From contig JAPLPS010000070.1 of assembly GCA_026400075.1 (NCBI GenBank), forward strand, positions 1-52,072: a DNA stretch of 52,072 nt, in the 5' to 3' direction. Both the position numbers and the translations under genes were made by a program. Positions 18,651-31,524 of this stretch are shown one piece after another (within the stretch, counting starts at the first letter, position 1; each line of letters begins with the position of its first letter). The DNA comes from Polaromonas sp. (GTDB taxonomy: Bacteria; Pseudomonadota; Gammaproteobacteria; Burkholderiales; Burkholderiaceae_C). The notes under the pieces were generated by a model that was not told the DNA's origin, made no database searches, and saw only the letters and a list, made by a program, of their open reading frames with translations.

Positions 18651-18670
18651 AAGGCGCGCTGTCTCCCCCC

Positions 18671-18699
18671 AAAAAAGCCGGTCATAGACCGGCTTTTTT
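18671..18699. terminator. Bidirectional rho-independent terminator
   Basis: Perfect 13-bp arms aaaaaagccggtc-ata-gaccggctttttt downstream of the cytochrome gene. Confidence 0.9.
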
Positions 18700-18754
18700 C
18701 ATGGGTGCCTGCAGCGCCAGAATTCGGGAGGCGCCAGCGCCAGCGGCACAAAAA

Positions 18755-19312
18755 CTATTTTCTCTGCCGCGCCTCGGGGCTGAGCACATAGCCGAAGCGC
18801 GTCGGCAAGTCTGCCGCCAGGCATTCTTCAGGAAGCCACGAGCCCTGCTCGATGGCCTCGGCCGCATAAAGCATGTCCTGCGAGTGAACCAGGCCAAAGC
18901 CCAGATCGGTGTCCAGGTACAGGCGCCCCAGCTCATCAAGCACGCAGCACTGCACGCGGGCGCTGCGGCCGGTGTGGGCGGTGACAGCCCAGCCATAAGC
19001 GGCATCGACGCGCCAGACCAGCGGCGCCGCTTCAAGCTCCACATAGACGCGCTGCGGGCCGTTCTGGAAAAACCACTGGCCGCTGGCGTCGCTCTCGTAA
19101 TTGCGCGCAATGAAGTCGATCAGCTTGTCGTGCAGCAGCAGCGAACCCTTGCTGACCCGGTGGCAGCCATCGGCTGGGGAAGCAAAAGGGCCGGCCGCCT
19201 GGGCCTGGTCGTCGCGCATATACCAGTTGCCACGCGCATCGAGACCAAGCCAGCCACAGCAGGCGGGAACATGCGGCCACTTCGCGATGGCCTGGCGAAC
19301 AATATCATCCAT
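18755..19312 (-). CDS. Conserved hypothetical protein (~185 aa)
   Basis: MDDIVRQAIAKWPHVPACCGWLGLDARGNWYMRDD...; co-directional with the adjacent YheT-like ORF. Confidence 0.7.
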   Translation of the reverse strand: MDDIVRQAIAKWPHVPACCGWLGLDARGNWYMRDDQAQAAGPFASPADGCHRVSKGSLLLHDKLIDFIARNYESDASGQWFFQNGPQRVYVELEAAPLVWRVDAAYGWAVTAHTGRSARVQCCVLDELGRLYLDTDLGFGLVHSQDMLYAAEAIEQGSWLPEECLAADLPTRFGYVLSPEARQRK

Positions 19313-19332
19313 GCGGCTATTTTCCGCGAAAA

Positions 19333-20337
19333 CTACAGCTGCGCCGCCAGAAAGGCCGCCACCGCTTCGGGCATCGCCTGCACATGGCCCGGAAAGCAAG
19401 GCCCTTGCGCCGACACAGCCGGAAAGCCGACATGGCCGCCCTGCGCGGGCTGCCACAAACTAACCTGGGCACTGACATCGGCAGGCCGGGGCAGGCTGCC
19501 CGCCGGTATGAAAGGGTCGTTGACCGCATTGAGCACCAGCGCTGGCACGGCAATCTGCGTCAGATGCGGCTTGGCCGAGGCGCGCCGCCAGTAGTCTTCC
19601 ACGCCCTTGAAGCCATGCACCGGCCCGGTGAAAATCTCGTCAAAGGCATAAAGATCGCGGGCTGCCCGCAGCGCGTCGCCGTCAAACAGGCCGGGGTGCT
19701 GGGCCAGTTTTTGCAGCGCCTTGGGCCGCATCGACTGCAAAAACATCCGGGTGTACACCAGCCGGTTAAAACCCCGGCCAATCGCCAGTCCGCTGGCCGC
19801 CAGATCCAGCGGCGCGCAGACCGAGGCGATGGCGGCCACCGCTTGGCCCGCCTGCGCGCCCATTTCACCGGCCCAGCGCATCAGCGCATTGCCGCCCAGC
19901 GAAATGCCGACGACGACGACCGGCCCGGCATGCAAATCGGCAAAGCGCTGCAAAAACCAGTCAATTTCGGCGAAATCGCCCGAATGGTAGGCGCGCGGCG
20001 CCAGGTTGATCTCGCCCGAGCAGCCGCGAAAATGCGGCACCGCGCAGGCCCAGCCGCGCCGACTGGCGACATCGGCAAACGCCTGCGCGTAGTGGCTGCC
20101 AGAAGAACCCTCCAGGCCGTGAAACAGCACCAGCAAGGGCGGCTTGGCGCCAGCGGTTTGGCCCGGTGCGCCGCCAGGGGGCACCAGCCAGTCCACATCG
20201 ACAAAGTCGCGGTCGGGCGTAGTCCAGCGTTCGCGGCGGAACACCGGCGGCAAATTGCTGAAGCGGCGCGCCCGCAGCGCCGCCCAGATGGTTTGCAGAT
20301 TGCCGCCGGGCAGCCACCAAGGGGCTTGGTAATCCAT
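19333..20337 (-). CDS. YheT family alpha/beta hydrolase
   Basis: PWWLPGGNLQTIWAAL, FHGLEGSSGSHYAQAFA, GISLGGNALMRWAGE, HGGHVGF-like C-terminus (QGGHVGFP). Confidence 0.92.
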   Translation of the reverse strand: MDYQAPWWLPGGNLQTIWAALRARRFSNLPPVFRRERWTTPDRDFVDVDWLVPPGGAPGQTAGAKPPLLVLFHGLEGSSGSHYAQAFADVASRRGWACAVPHFRGCSGEINLAPRAYHSGDFAEIDWFLQRFADLHAGPVVVVGISLGGNALMRWAGEMGAQAGQAVAAIASVCAPLDLAASGLAIGRGFNRLVYTRMFLQSMRPKALQKLAQHPGLFDGDALRAARDLYAFDEIFTGPVHGFKGVEDYWRRASAKPHLTQIAVPALVLNAVNDPFIPAGSLPRPADVSAQVSLWQPAQGGHVGFPAVSAQGPCFPGHVQAMPEAVAAFLAAQL

Positions 20338-20353
20338 CACCACCAAGAGAGTC

Positions 20354-20800
20354 TCAATGCAGCACCAGCGGAGTTGGCGAGACTTCCTGCAGTTCGTGCG
20401 CGCTGCCGGGGCTGGCATGGTGAGCCACCAGGCGCCAGCCCTGCGCCGTCTGATGGTACACATTGGTGGCCATCACATAGACATGGTGCAAGCCTTCCTG
20501 CGTCAGCACCTCGATGCGTTCCAGCACGCTGTGGACGCTGCTGCCCAGACCATCGAGCTTGCGCACCTTGACGGCCTGAATGCGGATCGTGCCATTGGCA
20601 AACATGGCCTCAAATCCCTGGCGAATCGCGGCGGGGCCAACCAGCCAGGCGCCGCCCGGATGTATGCAGACCATCTCGTCCTCGTCGCTCCAGCAGACCA
20701 TCAGCCTGTCGATGTCGCCAGCCTGCAACGCGTCGTAAAACGCCGCTTCAATGTCGTCGGGACTGCCGCTGCTGACAGGAGGAGGTTTTGATTTGAGCAT
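20354..20800 (-). CDS. SnoaL/NTF2-like nuclear-transport-factor fold protein
   Basis: DDIEAAFYDALQAGDIDRLMVCWSDEDEMVCIHPGGAWLVGPAAIRQGFEAMF. Confidence 0.8.
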   Translation of the reverse strand: MLKSKPPPVSSGSPDDIEAAFYDALQAGDIDRLMVCWSDEDEMVCIHPGGAWLVGPAAIRQGFEAMFANGTIRIQAVKVRKLDGLGSSVHSVLERIEVLTQEGLHHVYVMATNVYHQTAQGWRLVAHHASPGSAHELQEVSPTPLVLH

Positions 20801-20953
20801 GAGATCCCTCAAGTTTGCGTCAGACACGGGCCGATAAAATCCCGCACAGGATTCACGGCTTGATTTTGTTTCAGATTACACACCCTCATCAAGCCCTGCC
20901 CGGCTAAAACTCGACTATGGTAGTGTTACTGCCTGAATTTTGGAGACTGTTTC

Positions 20954-21553
20954 ATGCACTCACGTTTTTTAAGCTTCGCCTTCGCCGCTATGCTGAGTTT
21001 GCTGCTGACGGGCTGCGGCTACAACCATTTTCAGACGCTGGACGAGCAAACCAGCGCGGCCTGGTCTGAAGTGCTGAACCAGTACCAGCGCCGCGCCGAT
21101 CTGGTGCCCAACATCGTCGCCACCGTCAAGGGCGAGGCGGCTTTCGAGCAGGAAACGCTGACCAAGGTGATTGAAGCGCGCGCCAAGGCCACCTCGATTC
21201 AGGTCACGCCCGCCACGCTGAACGACCCGGCCGCCTTCAGCAAATTCCAGGCCGCGCAAGGCGAGCTCGGCAGCGCCCTGAGCCGCCTGATGGCCGTCAG
21301 CGAACGCTATCCCGACCTGAAGGCGAACCAGGGTTTCCGCGATTTGCGGGTGCAACTCGAAGGCACCGAAAACCGCATCACGGTGGCGCGTAACCGCTAC
21401 ATCAAGACGGTGCTGGAATACAACGTGCTGGCGCGCAGCTTTCCGAGCAACCTGACGGCGATGCTGTTTGGCTACAAGGTCAAGCCCAATTTCACCGTCG
21501 CCAACGAAGCCCAGATTTCTGCGCCGCCGGTGGTTGATTTCAACAAAAAATAG
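20954..21553 (+). CDS. LemA family protein
   Basis: GCGYNHFQTLDEQTSAAWSEVLNQYQRRADLVPNIVATVKG...ENRITVARNRYI. Confidence 0.95.
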   Translation: MHSRFLSFAFAAMLSLLLTGCGYNHFQTLDEQTSAAWSEVLNQYQRRADLVPNIVATVKGEAAFEQETLTKVIEARAKATSIQVTPATLNDPAAFSKFQAAQGELGSALSRLMAVSERYPDLKANQGFRDLRVQLEGTENRITVARNRYIKTVLEYNVLARSFPSNLTAMLFGYKVKPNFTVANEAQISAPPVVDFNKK

Positions 21554-21565
21554 GCCTCCTTCCCG

Positions 21566-22507
21566 ATGACGGCAGGCCGTTTTTTTGATCCAGCCATGCT
21601 TGACGGCTGGCGCTGGCAGACGGCCCGGCTGATGAGCGGCCTGCTGCTGGCTTGCTGGTTGCTCTTGGCCGCTTTCGGCGCTTGGGCGCAGGGCGTGCAG
21701 CCCGTCCCGGCGTTGACCGCCCATGTGATAGACCAGACCGCCACCCTGACGCCCGCGCAGCAGCAAGCACTGGAGGCCAGACTGACAGCCTTCGAGCAGT
21801 CGCGCGGCGCGCAGCTGGTGTTTCTGATCGTACCCAGCACCCAGCCCGAAGACATTGCCGCCTACGCCCAGCGCATCGGCGACAGCTGGAAAATCGGCCG
21901 CAAAGGCATAGGCGACGGCCTGCTGCTGGTCGTCGCCAAAAATGAGCGCAAGGTGCGTATCGAAACCACCAAGGCACTCGAAGGCGCGATTCCCGACCTG
22001 GCGGCGCGCCAGATCATCGAGAGCGCCCTCACCCCGCGCTTCAAGCAGGGCGATTTTGCCGGGGGGCTTGACGCCGCCGCCAGCCAGCTGATGGCCCGCA
22101 TCAGCGGGGAAAACCTGCCGCTGCCCGACAAGCGCCCGGCGGACAAGCCAGGCTTTGACTGGGGCAATCTGGCCATCTTTCTATTTTTCGCGGTGCCGAT
22201 TGGCGGGCGAATTTTGTCGGGCTTGCTGGGGCGCAAGCTCGGTTCTGTGGCGACCGGCGGCGCTGTCGGCGCGCTGGCCTGGCTGGTGAGCAGCAGCCTG
22301 CTGATTGGCGTTATCGCCGCGCTGGCGGGTCTGCTGCTGGCGCTGATTAGCAGCCTGGACCGAAGCCGCAACGGCCACTCGTCAGGCTGGGGCGGGGCGG
22401 GCGGTTTTGGCGGCGGCTTGGGGGGAAACGATGGCGGCGGCAGCGGCGGCTTTAGCAGCGGCGGCGGTGGCAATTTCGGCGGCGGCGGCGCTTCCGGGGA
22501 CTGGTAG
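21566..22507 (+). CDS. TPM domain-containing membrane protein (YgcG-like)
   Basis: HVIDQTATLTPAQQQALEARLTAFEQSRGAQLVFLIVPSTQPEDI...; Gly/Ser-rich C-terminus. Confidence 0.93.
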   Translation: MTAGRFFDPAMLDGWRWQTARLMSGLLLACWLLLAAFGAWAQGVQPVPALTAHVIDQTATLTPAQQQALEARLTAFEQSRGAQLVFLIVPSTQPEDIAAYAQRIGDSWKIGRKGIGDGLLLVVAKNERKVRIETTKALEGAIPDLAARQIIESALTPRFKQGDFAGGLDAAASQLMARISGENLPLPDKRPADKPGFDWGNLAIFLFFAVPIGGRILSGLLGRKLGSVATGGAVGALAWLVSSSLLIGVIAALAGLLLALISSLDRSRNGHSSGWGGAGGFGGGLGGNDGGGSGGFSSGGGGNFGGGGASGDW

Positions 22508-22509
22508 GC

Positions 22510-23052
22510 ATGTTGAACAAGCTCGAACTCCTGCTCAGGCATTTGTGGCTGGACGCCTCCGACACCCGGCGCGCCATCGCGCCCGACATGCTGGAGCGCC
22601 TGGCCGCCAGAGTGGCCGCCAGCGAGCGCCACCATAGCGGGCAGATCCGCATTTGCATAGAAGCCGCCCTGCCCGCCAGCTATCTCTGGCGGCTCAACAG
22701 CCAAAACCCCCTCAACGAGCTGATTCGACAGCGGGCCATTACCTTGTTCGGCAAGCTGCGCGTCTGGGACACCGAGCACAACAATGGCGTGCTGATTTAC
22801 CTGCTGCTGGCCGAGCAGGCGATTGAAATCGTCGCCGACCGGGGCTTGATGCAGCATGTCAACGCACAGCAATGGCAGGCGATGATTGCCCGGATGAGCA
22901 ACGCTTTCCATGAAAACCGCTACGAAGACGGCCTGGCCCAGGCACTGGAAGAAACCTCCGCCATCCTGATGACGCATTTTGCAAGGCCGGACGACCTGGA
23001 AAACGGCCAGACACCCCCCAACGAGCTGCCCGACTTGCCAATGCTGCAATAA
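22510..23052 (+). CDS. TPM domain-containing protein
   Basis: RHHSGQIRICIEAALP...LFGKLRVWDTEHNNGVLIYLLLAEQAIEIVADRG. Confidence 0.88.
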   Translation: MLNKLELLLRHLWLDASDTRRAIAPDMLERLAARVAASERHHSGQIRICIEAALPASYLWRLNSQNPLNELIRQRAITLFGKLRVWDTEHNNGVLIYLLLAEQAIEIVADRGLMQHVNAQQWQAMIARMSNAFHENRYEDGLAQALEETSAILMTHFARPDDLENGQTPPNELPDLPMLQ

Positions 23053-23096
23053 GTCCGGGCGCAACCAGCGCTGGCACCGCTCGCGCCAGCCTGAAA

Positions 23097-23127
23097 AAGA
23101 AAAAGCCCCTGGCTTGCGGCAGGGGCT
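23097..23127 (-). terminator. Rho-independent terminator of the atp operon
   Basis: agcccctg ... caggggct stem with A-rich left flank (U-tract on the minus strand). Confidence 0.75.
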
Positions 23128-23188
23128 GGAGGCAGCCTCCCTTGCGGGAGTGACTGCAATGGCGAACCGGAGTCCGCTGGGCTTGCTG

Positions 23189-23608
23189 TTATTTTTTCTG
23201 GCGGTATTTGCGCAGCGCGGCAATCTGGGCCGCCATGACGACCAGCTCGGACTGGGCCATGGCAATGTCAATATCGCTTTTGGCGTTCTTGAGGGTTTCT
23301 TCAGCCTGTGCCCTGGCAGCCGTGGCCTTGGCCTCGTCCAGATCCTTGCCGCGAATGGCGGTGTCGCTCAGCACCGTCACGCAGTTGGGCTGCACTTCGA
23401 GCAGGCCGCCAGCAACGAAGACAAACTCTTCCGTGCCATCGGCTTTTTCAATGCGCACAGCACCGGGCCGGATGCGGGTAATCAGCGGCGTGTGGCGCGG
23501 GTAAATTCCCAGCTCGCCCGCTTCGCCGGGCAAAGCCACAAACCGGGCTTCGCCGGAGAAGATGGACTCTTCTGCGCTGACAACATCGACGTGCATGGTG
23601 GTAGTCAT
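23189..23608 (-). CDS. atpC: F1Fo ATP synthase subunit epsilon
   Basis: [49 protein letters not shown]. Confidence 0.96.
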   Translation of the reverse strand: MTTTMHVDVVSAEESIFSGEARFVALPGEAGELGIYPRHTPLITRIRPGAVRIEKADGTEEFVFVAGGLLEVQPNCVTVLSDTAIRGKDLDEAKATAARAQAEETLKNAKSDIDIAMAQSELVVMAAQIAALRKYRQKK

Positions 23609-23620
23609 ATCAACCGCCCG

Positions 23621-24887
<1,267 letters not shown>

Positions 24888-24927
24888 GATTGAATCCTTT
24901 TCGTTCTTTAATCTTGGGAATCGCGGC

Positions 24928-25794
24928 TTAAACCGCTGCGGCACCGGCAACGATTTCCGAAAGTTCTTTCGTGATCGCCGCTTGACGCGTTTTGTTGTAA
25001 ATCAGTTTGAGCTCGCCAATCACGCTGCCAGCGTTGTCGGTGGCAGACTTCATGGCAACCATGCGGGCTGACTGCTCGGAGGCCATGTTTTCGGCCACGG
25101 CCTGAAACACCAGCGCTTCGACATAGCGAACCAGCAGATCGTCAATCACGCTCTGCGCGTCGGGCTCATAGATGTAGTCCCAGCCGTGCTGGTTCTTGTC
25201 ACCCTGCATGCGCTCTGCCGTCAAGGGCAGCAGCTGCTCGACCACCGCCTCCTGCTTCATCGTGTTGATGAAGCGGGTGTAGCAGATGTACACGGTCTTG
25301 ATCTTGCCTTCGCTGTACGCGTCGAGCAACACCTTGACCGGGCCGATCAGCTTGTCCAGATGCGGCTTGTCGCCGAGCTGGGTGGCGTGAGCCACCACCT
25401 TGACGCCGACGCGATTGAGAAAACCCAAACCCTTGTTGCCAATGGCAACAGCCTGCGCATCACTGCCAGCAGCCTGAATCTCCTTGAGCCGGGCCGTCAG
25501 AATGCGCAGCACGTTGGTGTTCATGCCGCCGCACAAACCCTTGTCCGTCGTCACCACGATAAACCCGGTGTCCTTGGCGTCGTTGGACTCCATGAACGGA
25601 TGGGTGTATTCGGGATTCGCCTCGCTCAGGTTTGCTGCGATATTGCGGATCTTGTCGCTGTAAGGACGGGCTGCGCGCATCCGGTCCTGCGCCTTGCGCA
25701 TTTTGGAGGCGGCCACCATTTCCATGGCCTTGGTGATCTTCTTGGTGTTTTCCACCGATTTGATCTTGCCCCGTATTTCCTTGCCTGCTGCCAT
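24928..25794 (-). CDS. atpG: F1Fo ATP synthase subunit gamma
   Basis: [39 protein letters not shown]. Confidence 0.97.
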   Translation of the reverse strand: MAAGKEIRGKIKSVENTKKITKAMEMVAASKMRKAQDRMRAARPYSDKIRNIAANLSEANPEYTHPFMESNDAKDTGFIVVTTDKGLCGGMNTNVLRILTARLKEIQAAGSDAQAVAIGNKGLGFLNRVGVKVVAHATQLGDKPHLDKLIGPVKVLLDAYSEGKIKTVYICYTRFINTMKQEAVVEQLLPLTAERMQGDKNQHGWDYIYEPDAQSVIDDLLVRYVEALVFQAVAENMASEQSARMVAMKSATDNAGSVIGELKLIYNKTRQAAITKELSEIVAGAAAV

Positions 25795-25849
25795 ATGGGT
25801 TCCTAATGGGTTCTAGACACTTGCCAAACTTGAATAAAGCCGGACAAGC

Positions 25850-27403
25850 TTAGGCAAACGACTTCTTGAACGCCGTCACTGCCGCCGTCAACTCAGCCTC
25901 GGAATCCTTGTCCATCGCTTTGTTGGCTTCGAGTTTTGCCATCAAGGCAACGTTCTTGTCCTTGAGCCAGGCGTGCAGGCCGTGCTCGAAAGCCAGCACG
26001 CGCTTGACATCCACATCGTCCATGAAGCCCTTGTTCACTGCGAACAAAGTGGCACCCATGGTGGAGATGGACAGCGGCGAGTACTGAGCCTGCTTGAGCA
26101 GTTCGGTCACGCGGGCGCCACGGTCGAGCTGCTTGCGGGTCGCTTCGTCCAGATCGGAAGCAAACTGCGCAAACGCAGCCAGTTCACGGTACTGGGCCAA
26201 GTCGGTACGGATACCGCCGGACAGGTTCTTGATCAGCTTGGTCTGGGCAGCACCACCGACGCGCGACACCGAGATACCGGCGTTGATCGCAGGACGGATA
26301 CCGGCGTTGAACAGGCTGGTTTCCAGGAAAATCTGGCCGTCCGTGATCGAAATCACGTTGGTTGGCACGAAAGCGGACACGTCGCCAGCTTGCGTTTCAA
26401 TGATCGGCAGCGCCGTCAGTGAGCCGGTCTTGCCTTTGACTTCGCCTTTGGTGAAGTCTTCGACATACTTTTCGTTCACGCGGGCAGCACGTTCCAGCAG
26501 GCGGCTGTGCAGATAGAACACGTCGCCAGGGTAGGCTTCGCGGCCTGGTGGACGGCGCAGCAGCAGCGAGACATGGCGGTAAGCCACGGCCTGTTTGGAC
26601 AGGTCGTCATACACGATCAGCGCGTCTTGACCGCGATCGCGGAAATACTCGCCCATCGTGCAACCGGAGTAGGCGCTGACGTACTGCATCGCAGCCGATT
26701 CGGAAGCCGATGCGGCCACAACGATGGTGTATTCCATCGCGCCAGCTTGCTCCAGCGAGCGCACCACGTTCTTGATCGAGGAAGCCTTCTGGCCAATCGC
26801 AACATAGACGCAGGAAACGCCGGCGCCCTTTTGGTTGATGATGGCGTCGATGGCAACTGCGGTCTTGCCGGTCTGGCGGTCGCCAATGATCAGCTCGCGC
26901 TGGCCACGGCCGACGGGCACCATCGCGTCAATCGACTTCAGGCCGGTCTGCAGCGGCTGGTCGACCGATTTACGGGCGATCACGCCGGGAGCGACTTTTT
27001 CGATCACGTCGGTCAGCTTGGCATTGATCGGGCCTTTGCCGTCAATCGGCTGGCCGAGCGCATTGACCACGCGGCCGAGCAGCTCGGGGCCGATTGGCAC
27101 TTCCAGAATGCGGCCCGTGCATTTGACGGTGTCGCCTTCGGCAATGTGTTCGTACTCGCCCAGAATCACGGAGCCGACCGAGTCGCGCTCCAGATTCAGT
27201 GCCAGACCAAAGGTCGGCGTGCCATCGGCGGTAGCGGGGAATTCCAGCATCTCGCCCTGCATCACATCGGACAGGCCGTGGATGCGCACGATACCGTCGG
27301 CCACCGACACCACGGTGCCCTGGTTACGGATGTCGCTGCTGGCGGCGAGGCCTTCGATACGGCTCTTGATCAGTTCAGAAATTTCTGCGGGATTGAGTTG
27401 CAT
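25850..27403 (-). CDS. atpA: F1Fo ATP synthase subunit alpha
   Basis: 517 aa; [18 protein letters not shown]; full-length. Confidence 0.98.
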   Translation of the reverse strand: MQLNPAEISELIKSRIEGLAASSDIRNQGTVVSVADGIVRIHGLSDVMQGEMLEFPATADGTPTFGLALNLERDSVGSVILGEYEHIAEGDTVKCTGRILEVPIGPELLGRVVNALGQPIDGKGPINAKLTDVIEKVAPGVIARKSVDQPLQTGLKSIDAMVPVGRGQRELIIGDRQTGKTAVAIDAIINQKGAGVSCVYVAIGQKASSIKNVVRSLEQAGAMEYTIVVAASASESAAMQYVSAYSGCTMGEYFRDRGQDALIVYDDLSKQAVAYRHVSLLLRRPPGREAYPGDVFYLHSRLLERAARVNEKYVEDFTKGEVKGKTGSLTALPIIETQAGDVSAFVPTNVISITDGQIFLETSLFNAGIRPAINAGISVSRVGGAAQTKLIKNLSGGIRTDLAQYRELAAFAQFASDLDEATRKQLDRGARVTELLKQAQYSPLSISTMGATLFAVNKGFMDDVDVKRVLAFEHGLHAWLKDKNVALMAKLEANKAMDKDSEAELTAAVTAFKKSFA

Positions 27404-27469
27404 GACTCTTTCCTTCTTTCTAGGTTGTTGGCTAAAGACTTGCGTGACAGGGCGCTTGAGCGCGCCGGA

Positions 27470-28009
27470 TCATGAAATCAGCGCCACTTTCATTTGTTCT
27501 AAACGGGCTTTGACCGAGGTATCGAGCACCTCGTCACCCACGACCGCGCGAATCCCGCCAATCAAGGACTGATCGAGCTCCAGCGTGACGTTGAGCTTGC
27601 GCCCAAAACGCTTTTGCAGGGTCGCGGCAACGTCAGCCAGGGCTTGCGCATCAAGCGGAAAAGCACTGTACACGACGGCATCGGTGGAGCCACTGGCCGC
27701 GTTCTTCAGGGAACGAAACTGGTTGGCGATCTCAGGCAGCGCGGACAGGCGATTGTTTTCAATCACGAGGCGCAGGAAATTCCTGGCCGCCTCGGGCAGC
27801 GGGTTGGCCGCATCGCTGGCCACGCCGACCATCACGTCAAACACCTGCGCCACTTCCACCTTGGGGCTGTCAGCGAACTGGAGCAGCTGGGCGTTTTGCG
27901 CCACAGCTGTCAGCCGGTCAAGCCAGAGGGCGGTTGTAGCCAGATCGGAGCCCTGCGCCTTGAACAGCGCATCCGCGTAGGGGCGGGCAATGGTTGCAAG
28001 TTCAGCCAT
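27470..28009 (-). CDS. atpH: F1Fo ATP synthase subunit delta
   Basis: [20 protein letters not shown]...; C-terminal [29 protein letters not shown]. Confidence 0.95.
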   Translation of the reverse strand: MAELATIARPYADALFKAQGSDLATTALWLDRLTAVAQNAQLLQFADSPKVEVAQVFDVMVGVASDAANPLPEAARNFLRLVIENNRLSALPEIANQFRSLKNAASGSTDAVVYSAFPLDAQALADVAATLQKRFGRKLNVTLELDQSLIGGIRAVVGDEVLDTSVKARLEQMKVALIS

Positions 28010-28031
28010 AGTGTTGTCTGCCTTGCTTTGC

Positions 28032-28502
28032 TTAGAGCTCGGCTTTGAGGCGGCTCAGCAAATCGGCATGAACCCCGGCATTGACTTCCTTGCGGAGAAT
28101 CTGCTCGGCGCCTTTGACAGCCAGCAGGGCGACCTGCTCGCGCAGCGCCTCACGAGCCTTGACCGTTTGTTGAGCGGCTTCAGCCTGGGCTGCCGCAATG
28201 ATCTTGTTGGCTTCTTCGACGGCGCGGGCCTTGGCATCTTCAACGATGCTTTGACCACGGCGGTCTGCGTCAGCCAGACGGGCGGCCGTTTCGTTGCGCG
28301 AGGTAGCCAGTTCGGACTCGACGCGCTTGTTGGCAGAGGCGAGTTCCGATTTGGCCTTGTCGGCAGCGGCAAGGCCGTCAGAGATTTTCAGTGCCCGCTC
28401 GTCCAGCGCTTTTGTGATTGGTGGCCACACGAACTTCATCGTGAACCAAACCAGGATCGCAAAAACGACAGCCTGCAGGAACAGGGTGGAGTTAATGTTC
28501 AC
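28032..28502 (-). CDS. atpF: F1Fo ATP synthase subunit b
   Basis: [36 protein letters not shown]. Confidence 0.96.
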   Translation of the reverse strand: MNINSTLFLQAVVFAILVWFTMKFVWPPITKALDERALKISDGLAAADKAKSELASANKRVESELATSRNETAARLADADRRGQSIVEDAKARAVEEANKIIAAAQAEAAQQTVKAREALREQVALLAVKGAEQILRKEVNAGVHADLLSRLKAEL

Positions 28503-28544
28503 GGCTTATTTCCTTATCCAACTTGCCAGAGGGTTGTCGGGGAA

Positions 28545-28844
<300 letters not shown>

Positions 28845-28859
28845 CTAAGAAAAGAAAGC

Positions 28860-29753
28860 TCAGTGTGAATCGTGGGCCTGTCCCACGTAAATCAGCGTCA
28901 ACATCATGAAGATGAAGGCTTGCAGCGTGATCACCAGAATGTGAAAGATACTCCACACGGTTCCGGCGACAACATGCCCAAATCCCAGCCAGAACATACC
29001 CGAGAGGGGGTTGAACTGCCAGGCCCATGTGCCACCCATCAGGGCGATCAGCATGAAAACCAGTTCACCGGCAAACATGTTGCCGAACAACCGCATACCA
29101 TGAGACATGGTCTTGGCGGCGAATTCAATCATTTGCATCAGGAAGTTGACCGGGTACAAAAACCATTTGTCGCCGAACGGCGCGGCAATCAGCTCGTGCG
29201 CCCAGCCGCCAATGCCCTTGATCTTGATGTTGTACACCAGGCAGACCAGCAGCACGCTCGATGACAGGCCCAGCGTCGTGGACACATCAGCCGTCGGCAC
29301 GACGCGCATGTAATTATTGAAGCCCAGTGCTGGACCGGCGCTGTGCCACAGGGTTGGAATTGCATCGACCGGCAGCATGTCCATCGCGTTCATCAGGAAA
29401 ATCCAGACAAACACGGTCAGTGCCAATGGCGACACCAGCTTGCGGCTGGTAGCGTTGTGAATCACGCCCTTGGCCTGGTTATCGACCATTTCGGACAGAA
29501 TTTCAACGGCAGCCTGAAAGCGGCCGGGTACGCCGGACGTGGCCTTGCTGGCGGCGCGCCAGAGAAAAAAGCAGCCGATCGCGCCAAGCAGAATGGAGTA
29601 AACCAGCGAGTCAAAATTGAACAGGCTGAAGTCAATAATGCCTTTTTGCTCAACGTTCTCAAAGGAGAAGTTTTTCTGCAAATGATGCAGGTGATGCTGG
29701 ATGTACTCTCCAGACGTCGGGGCATGTGTTCCAGCGTTTTCAGCAGCAGACAT
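28860..29753 (-). CDS. atpB: F1Fo ATP synthase subunit a
   Basis: GEYIQHHLHHLQ...; SHGMRLFGNMFAGELVFMLIALMGG. Confidence 0.97.
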   Translation of the reverse strand: MSAAENAGTHAPTSGEYIQHHLHHLQKNFSFENVEQKGIIDFSLFNFDSLVYSILLGAIGCFFLWRAASKATSGVPGRFQAAVEILSEMVDNQAKGVIHNATSRKLVSPLALTVFVWIFLMNAMDMLPVDAIPTLWHSAGPALGFNNYMRVVPTADVSTTLGLSSSVLLVCLVYNIKIKGIGGWAHELIAAPFGDKWFLYPVNFLMQMIEFAAKTMSHGMRLFGNMFAGELVFMLIALMGGTWAWQFNPLSGMFWLGFGHVVAGTVWSIFHILVITLQAFIFMMLTLIYVGQAHDSH

Positions 29754-29774
29754 AGGTCACCAATTCGTCAATTT

Positions 29775-30347
29775 TCAAAAATTTTTGATCGAGTCTTTGC
29801 GCGCCGAGCGAAACCACATGGCCGCCCAATACACCTTCATCGTCACCACAAAGCCGGCCAATAAAGCCAGCCAACTTAATTCCGCAATCAGCCTTGGCGC
29901 GGCAACCAGCATTGCCACCGTCAAGGCAATCTTGACCAGTTCCCAGACAAAAAATCCAGCCAGCGCAGCATTTCCCTGCATCGCTGACTTCTGGCGCGAC
30001 AGCCCCCGTGCAAACAGGGCCGCAGGAAGCACCACCGCCAGCGCACCGTAGCCCGCCGACCAGGCCATCCGTAGCTGCCCTGTCAAAATCCAGGCCGCCA
30101 GTGTCACAAGGACACCCACGCCCACCTGTCCCGCTACCACTTGCCATAAAGAGACTGAAGGATTCGACTGGCGAATCTTTTCAGCTTCTTCACGCGTCAG
30201 GGGCTTGAACCCTTCATCCTGCGCCTCATCTACCAGATCATCTGCACCGTCCAGTGCCCTTGATGCATTCTGGACGGTTGGGTTTTGGCCCTGTTTCGTT
30301 GATTTCACCGATGCACCGTTTGTTGCATCAGTTGCCGCGTTTGCCAT
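29775..30347 (-). CDS. ATP synthase subunit I (AtpI-like)
   Basis: Hydrophobic C-terminal half with 4 TM segments directly upstream of atpB; MANAATDATNGASVKS start. Confidence 0.8.
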   Translation of the reverse strand: MANAATDATNGASVKSTKQGQNPTVQNASRALDGADDLVDEAQDEGFKPLTREEAEKIRQSNPSVSLWQVVAGQVGVGVLVTLAAWILTGQLRMAWSAGYGALAVVLPAALFARGLSRQKSAMQGNAALAGFFVWELVKIALTVAMLVAAPRLIAELSWLALLAGFVVTMKVYWAAMWFRSARKDSIKNF

Positions 30348-30403
30348 TTTGGACCTCACAAATTACATGAAGGTTACGGGCGCCGTCCTCAGCAAAGCCT
30401 CTA

Positions 30404-30432
30404 ATTATACGTAGAAACCCCCATAAATTGAT
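30404..30432 (-). promoter_or_regulatory. Candidate sigma70 promoter of the atp operon
   Basis: Minus strand has a perfect TATAAT at 30404-30409 about 55 nt upstream of atpI; -35 region (ATCAAT) is weak. Confidence 0.45.
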
Positions 30433-30590
30433 AAAAATTTCCGATGGGCGGATGCTTTGTGCCTGATGAGAATTCGCCAGTGCTGCAGAGCCGACCGGCA
30501 GGCGACAATAGCACCCTCCCGACGCCCTGAATTTTCTGAAATAGCGCGCCTCGGGGGAGCCTGCTCCTTGCTGTTAATGAAAGACGCGCC

Positions 30591-31037
30591 ATGCCCGCCC
30601 TGATGAAATTTCTCCACCTCCTTGCCGCAATCGCTTGGCTCGGCGGCATCGGTTTCATGCTGCTGGCGCTGCGCCCGGCCGCCGCCCAATTACTGGCGCC
30701 ACCACAGCGTATGCCCCTGATAGCGCAGGTTCTGCAGCGGTTTTTTGCGCTGGTGTGGGCCAGTATCGCGCTGTTATTGCTGACCGGCTTGAGCATGCTG
30801 CTGTCCACCGGAATGAAGCAAGCGCCGGTCGGCTGGCACCTGATGCTGGGCCTGGGATTGGTGATGTTTGCCCTGTTCGGCCATCTTTACTTTGGCCCTT
30901 TTCGTCGCCTGAAACAGGCGGTCAGCGCCGCCAACTGGCCCGAAGGCGGACGCCGCGCCGGACAGATTGCCACCCTGGCCGGCATCAATCTGATGCTGGG
31001 CGTGCTGGCCATTGGCGTAGTCATTTTCATAATCTGA
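30591..31037 (+). CDS. CopD-like membrane protein
   Basis: MKFLHLLAAIAWLGGIGFMLLALRPAA...; 4-TM pattern. Confidence 0.75.
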   Translation: MPALMKFLHLLAAIAWLGGIGFMLLALRPAAAQLLAPPQRMPLIAQVLQRFFALVWASIALLLLTGLSMLLSTGMKQAPVGWHLMLGLGLVMFALFGHLYFGPFRRLKQAVSAANWPEGGRRAGQIATLAGINLMLGVLAIGVVIFII

Positions 31038-31097
31038 AATTACCTGCCATCTTATGATTACGAATAAAACCCGGCCAGCCCGCAAAGAACTCTCCCC

Positions 31098-31400
31098 ATG
31101 ACACATCCCACCCTCCCCGGCGCCGCGCCCGAGCCAAGCCGCACCGAGTCGCTGATTGAGTACCCCTCGCTCTTTCCCATCAAGGTCATGGGCCTGAAGG
31201 TTGAGAGCCTGGTCCACACCATCACTCTGATTGCCCACCAGTTCGACCCGACATTCGACGCCAGCACGATCACGCTGCGCGAGAGCAAGGGCGGCAAATA
31301 CCTGAGCGTGACCATCACCGTGACGGCCACCAGCCGCGAGCAGCTCGACGAGCTGTACCGCACGCTGTCCACCCACCCGATGATTAAATACGTGCTGTAA
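31098..31400 (+). CDS. YbeD/DUF493 family protein
   Basis: 100 aa; [22 protein letters not shown]...[34 protein letters not shown], directly upstream of lipB region. Confidence 0.92.
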   Translation: MTHPTLPGAAPEPSRTESLIEYPSLFPIKVMGLKVESLVHTITLIAHQFDPTFDASTITLRESKGGKYLSVTITVTATSREQLDELYRTLSTHPMIKYVL

Positions 31401-31524
31401 GCCAGCCGCACCGACCCAGGCCGTACAAGCCCGCACAAGCCCGCAAACGAGTGGCGCCCGATGGTCAAGCCGCGCAGGCGTTACGCTATCGCCCCATCGG
31501 CATGACTTTTCCTCTTTTATTGCC

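Noticed and set aside
26507-27475. 322 aa plus-strand ORF opposite atpA
   Set aside because: Antisense shadow ORF; atpA on the other strand is full length and motif-complete.
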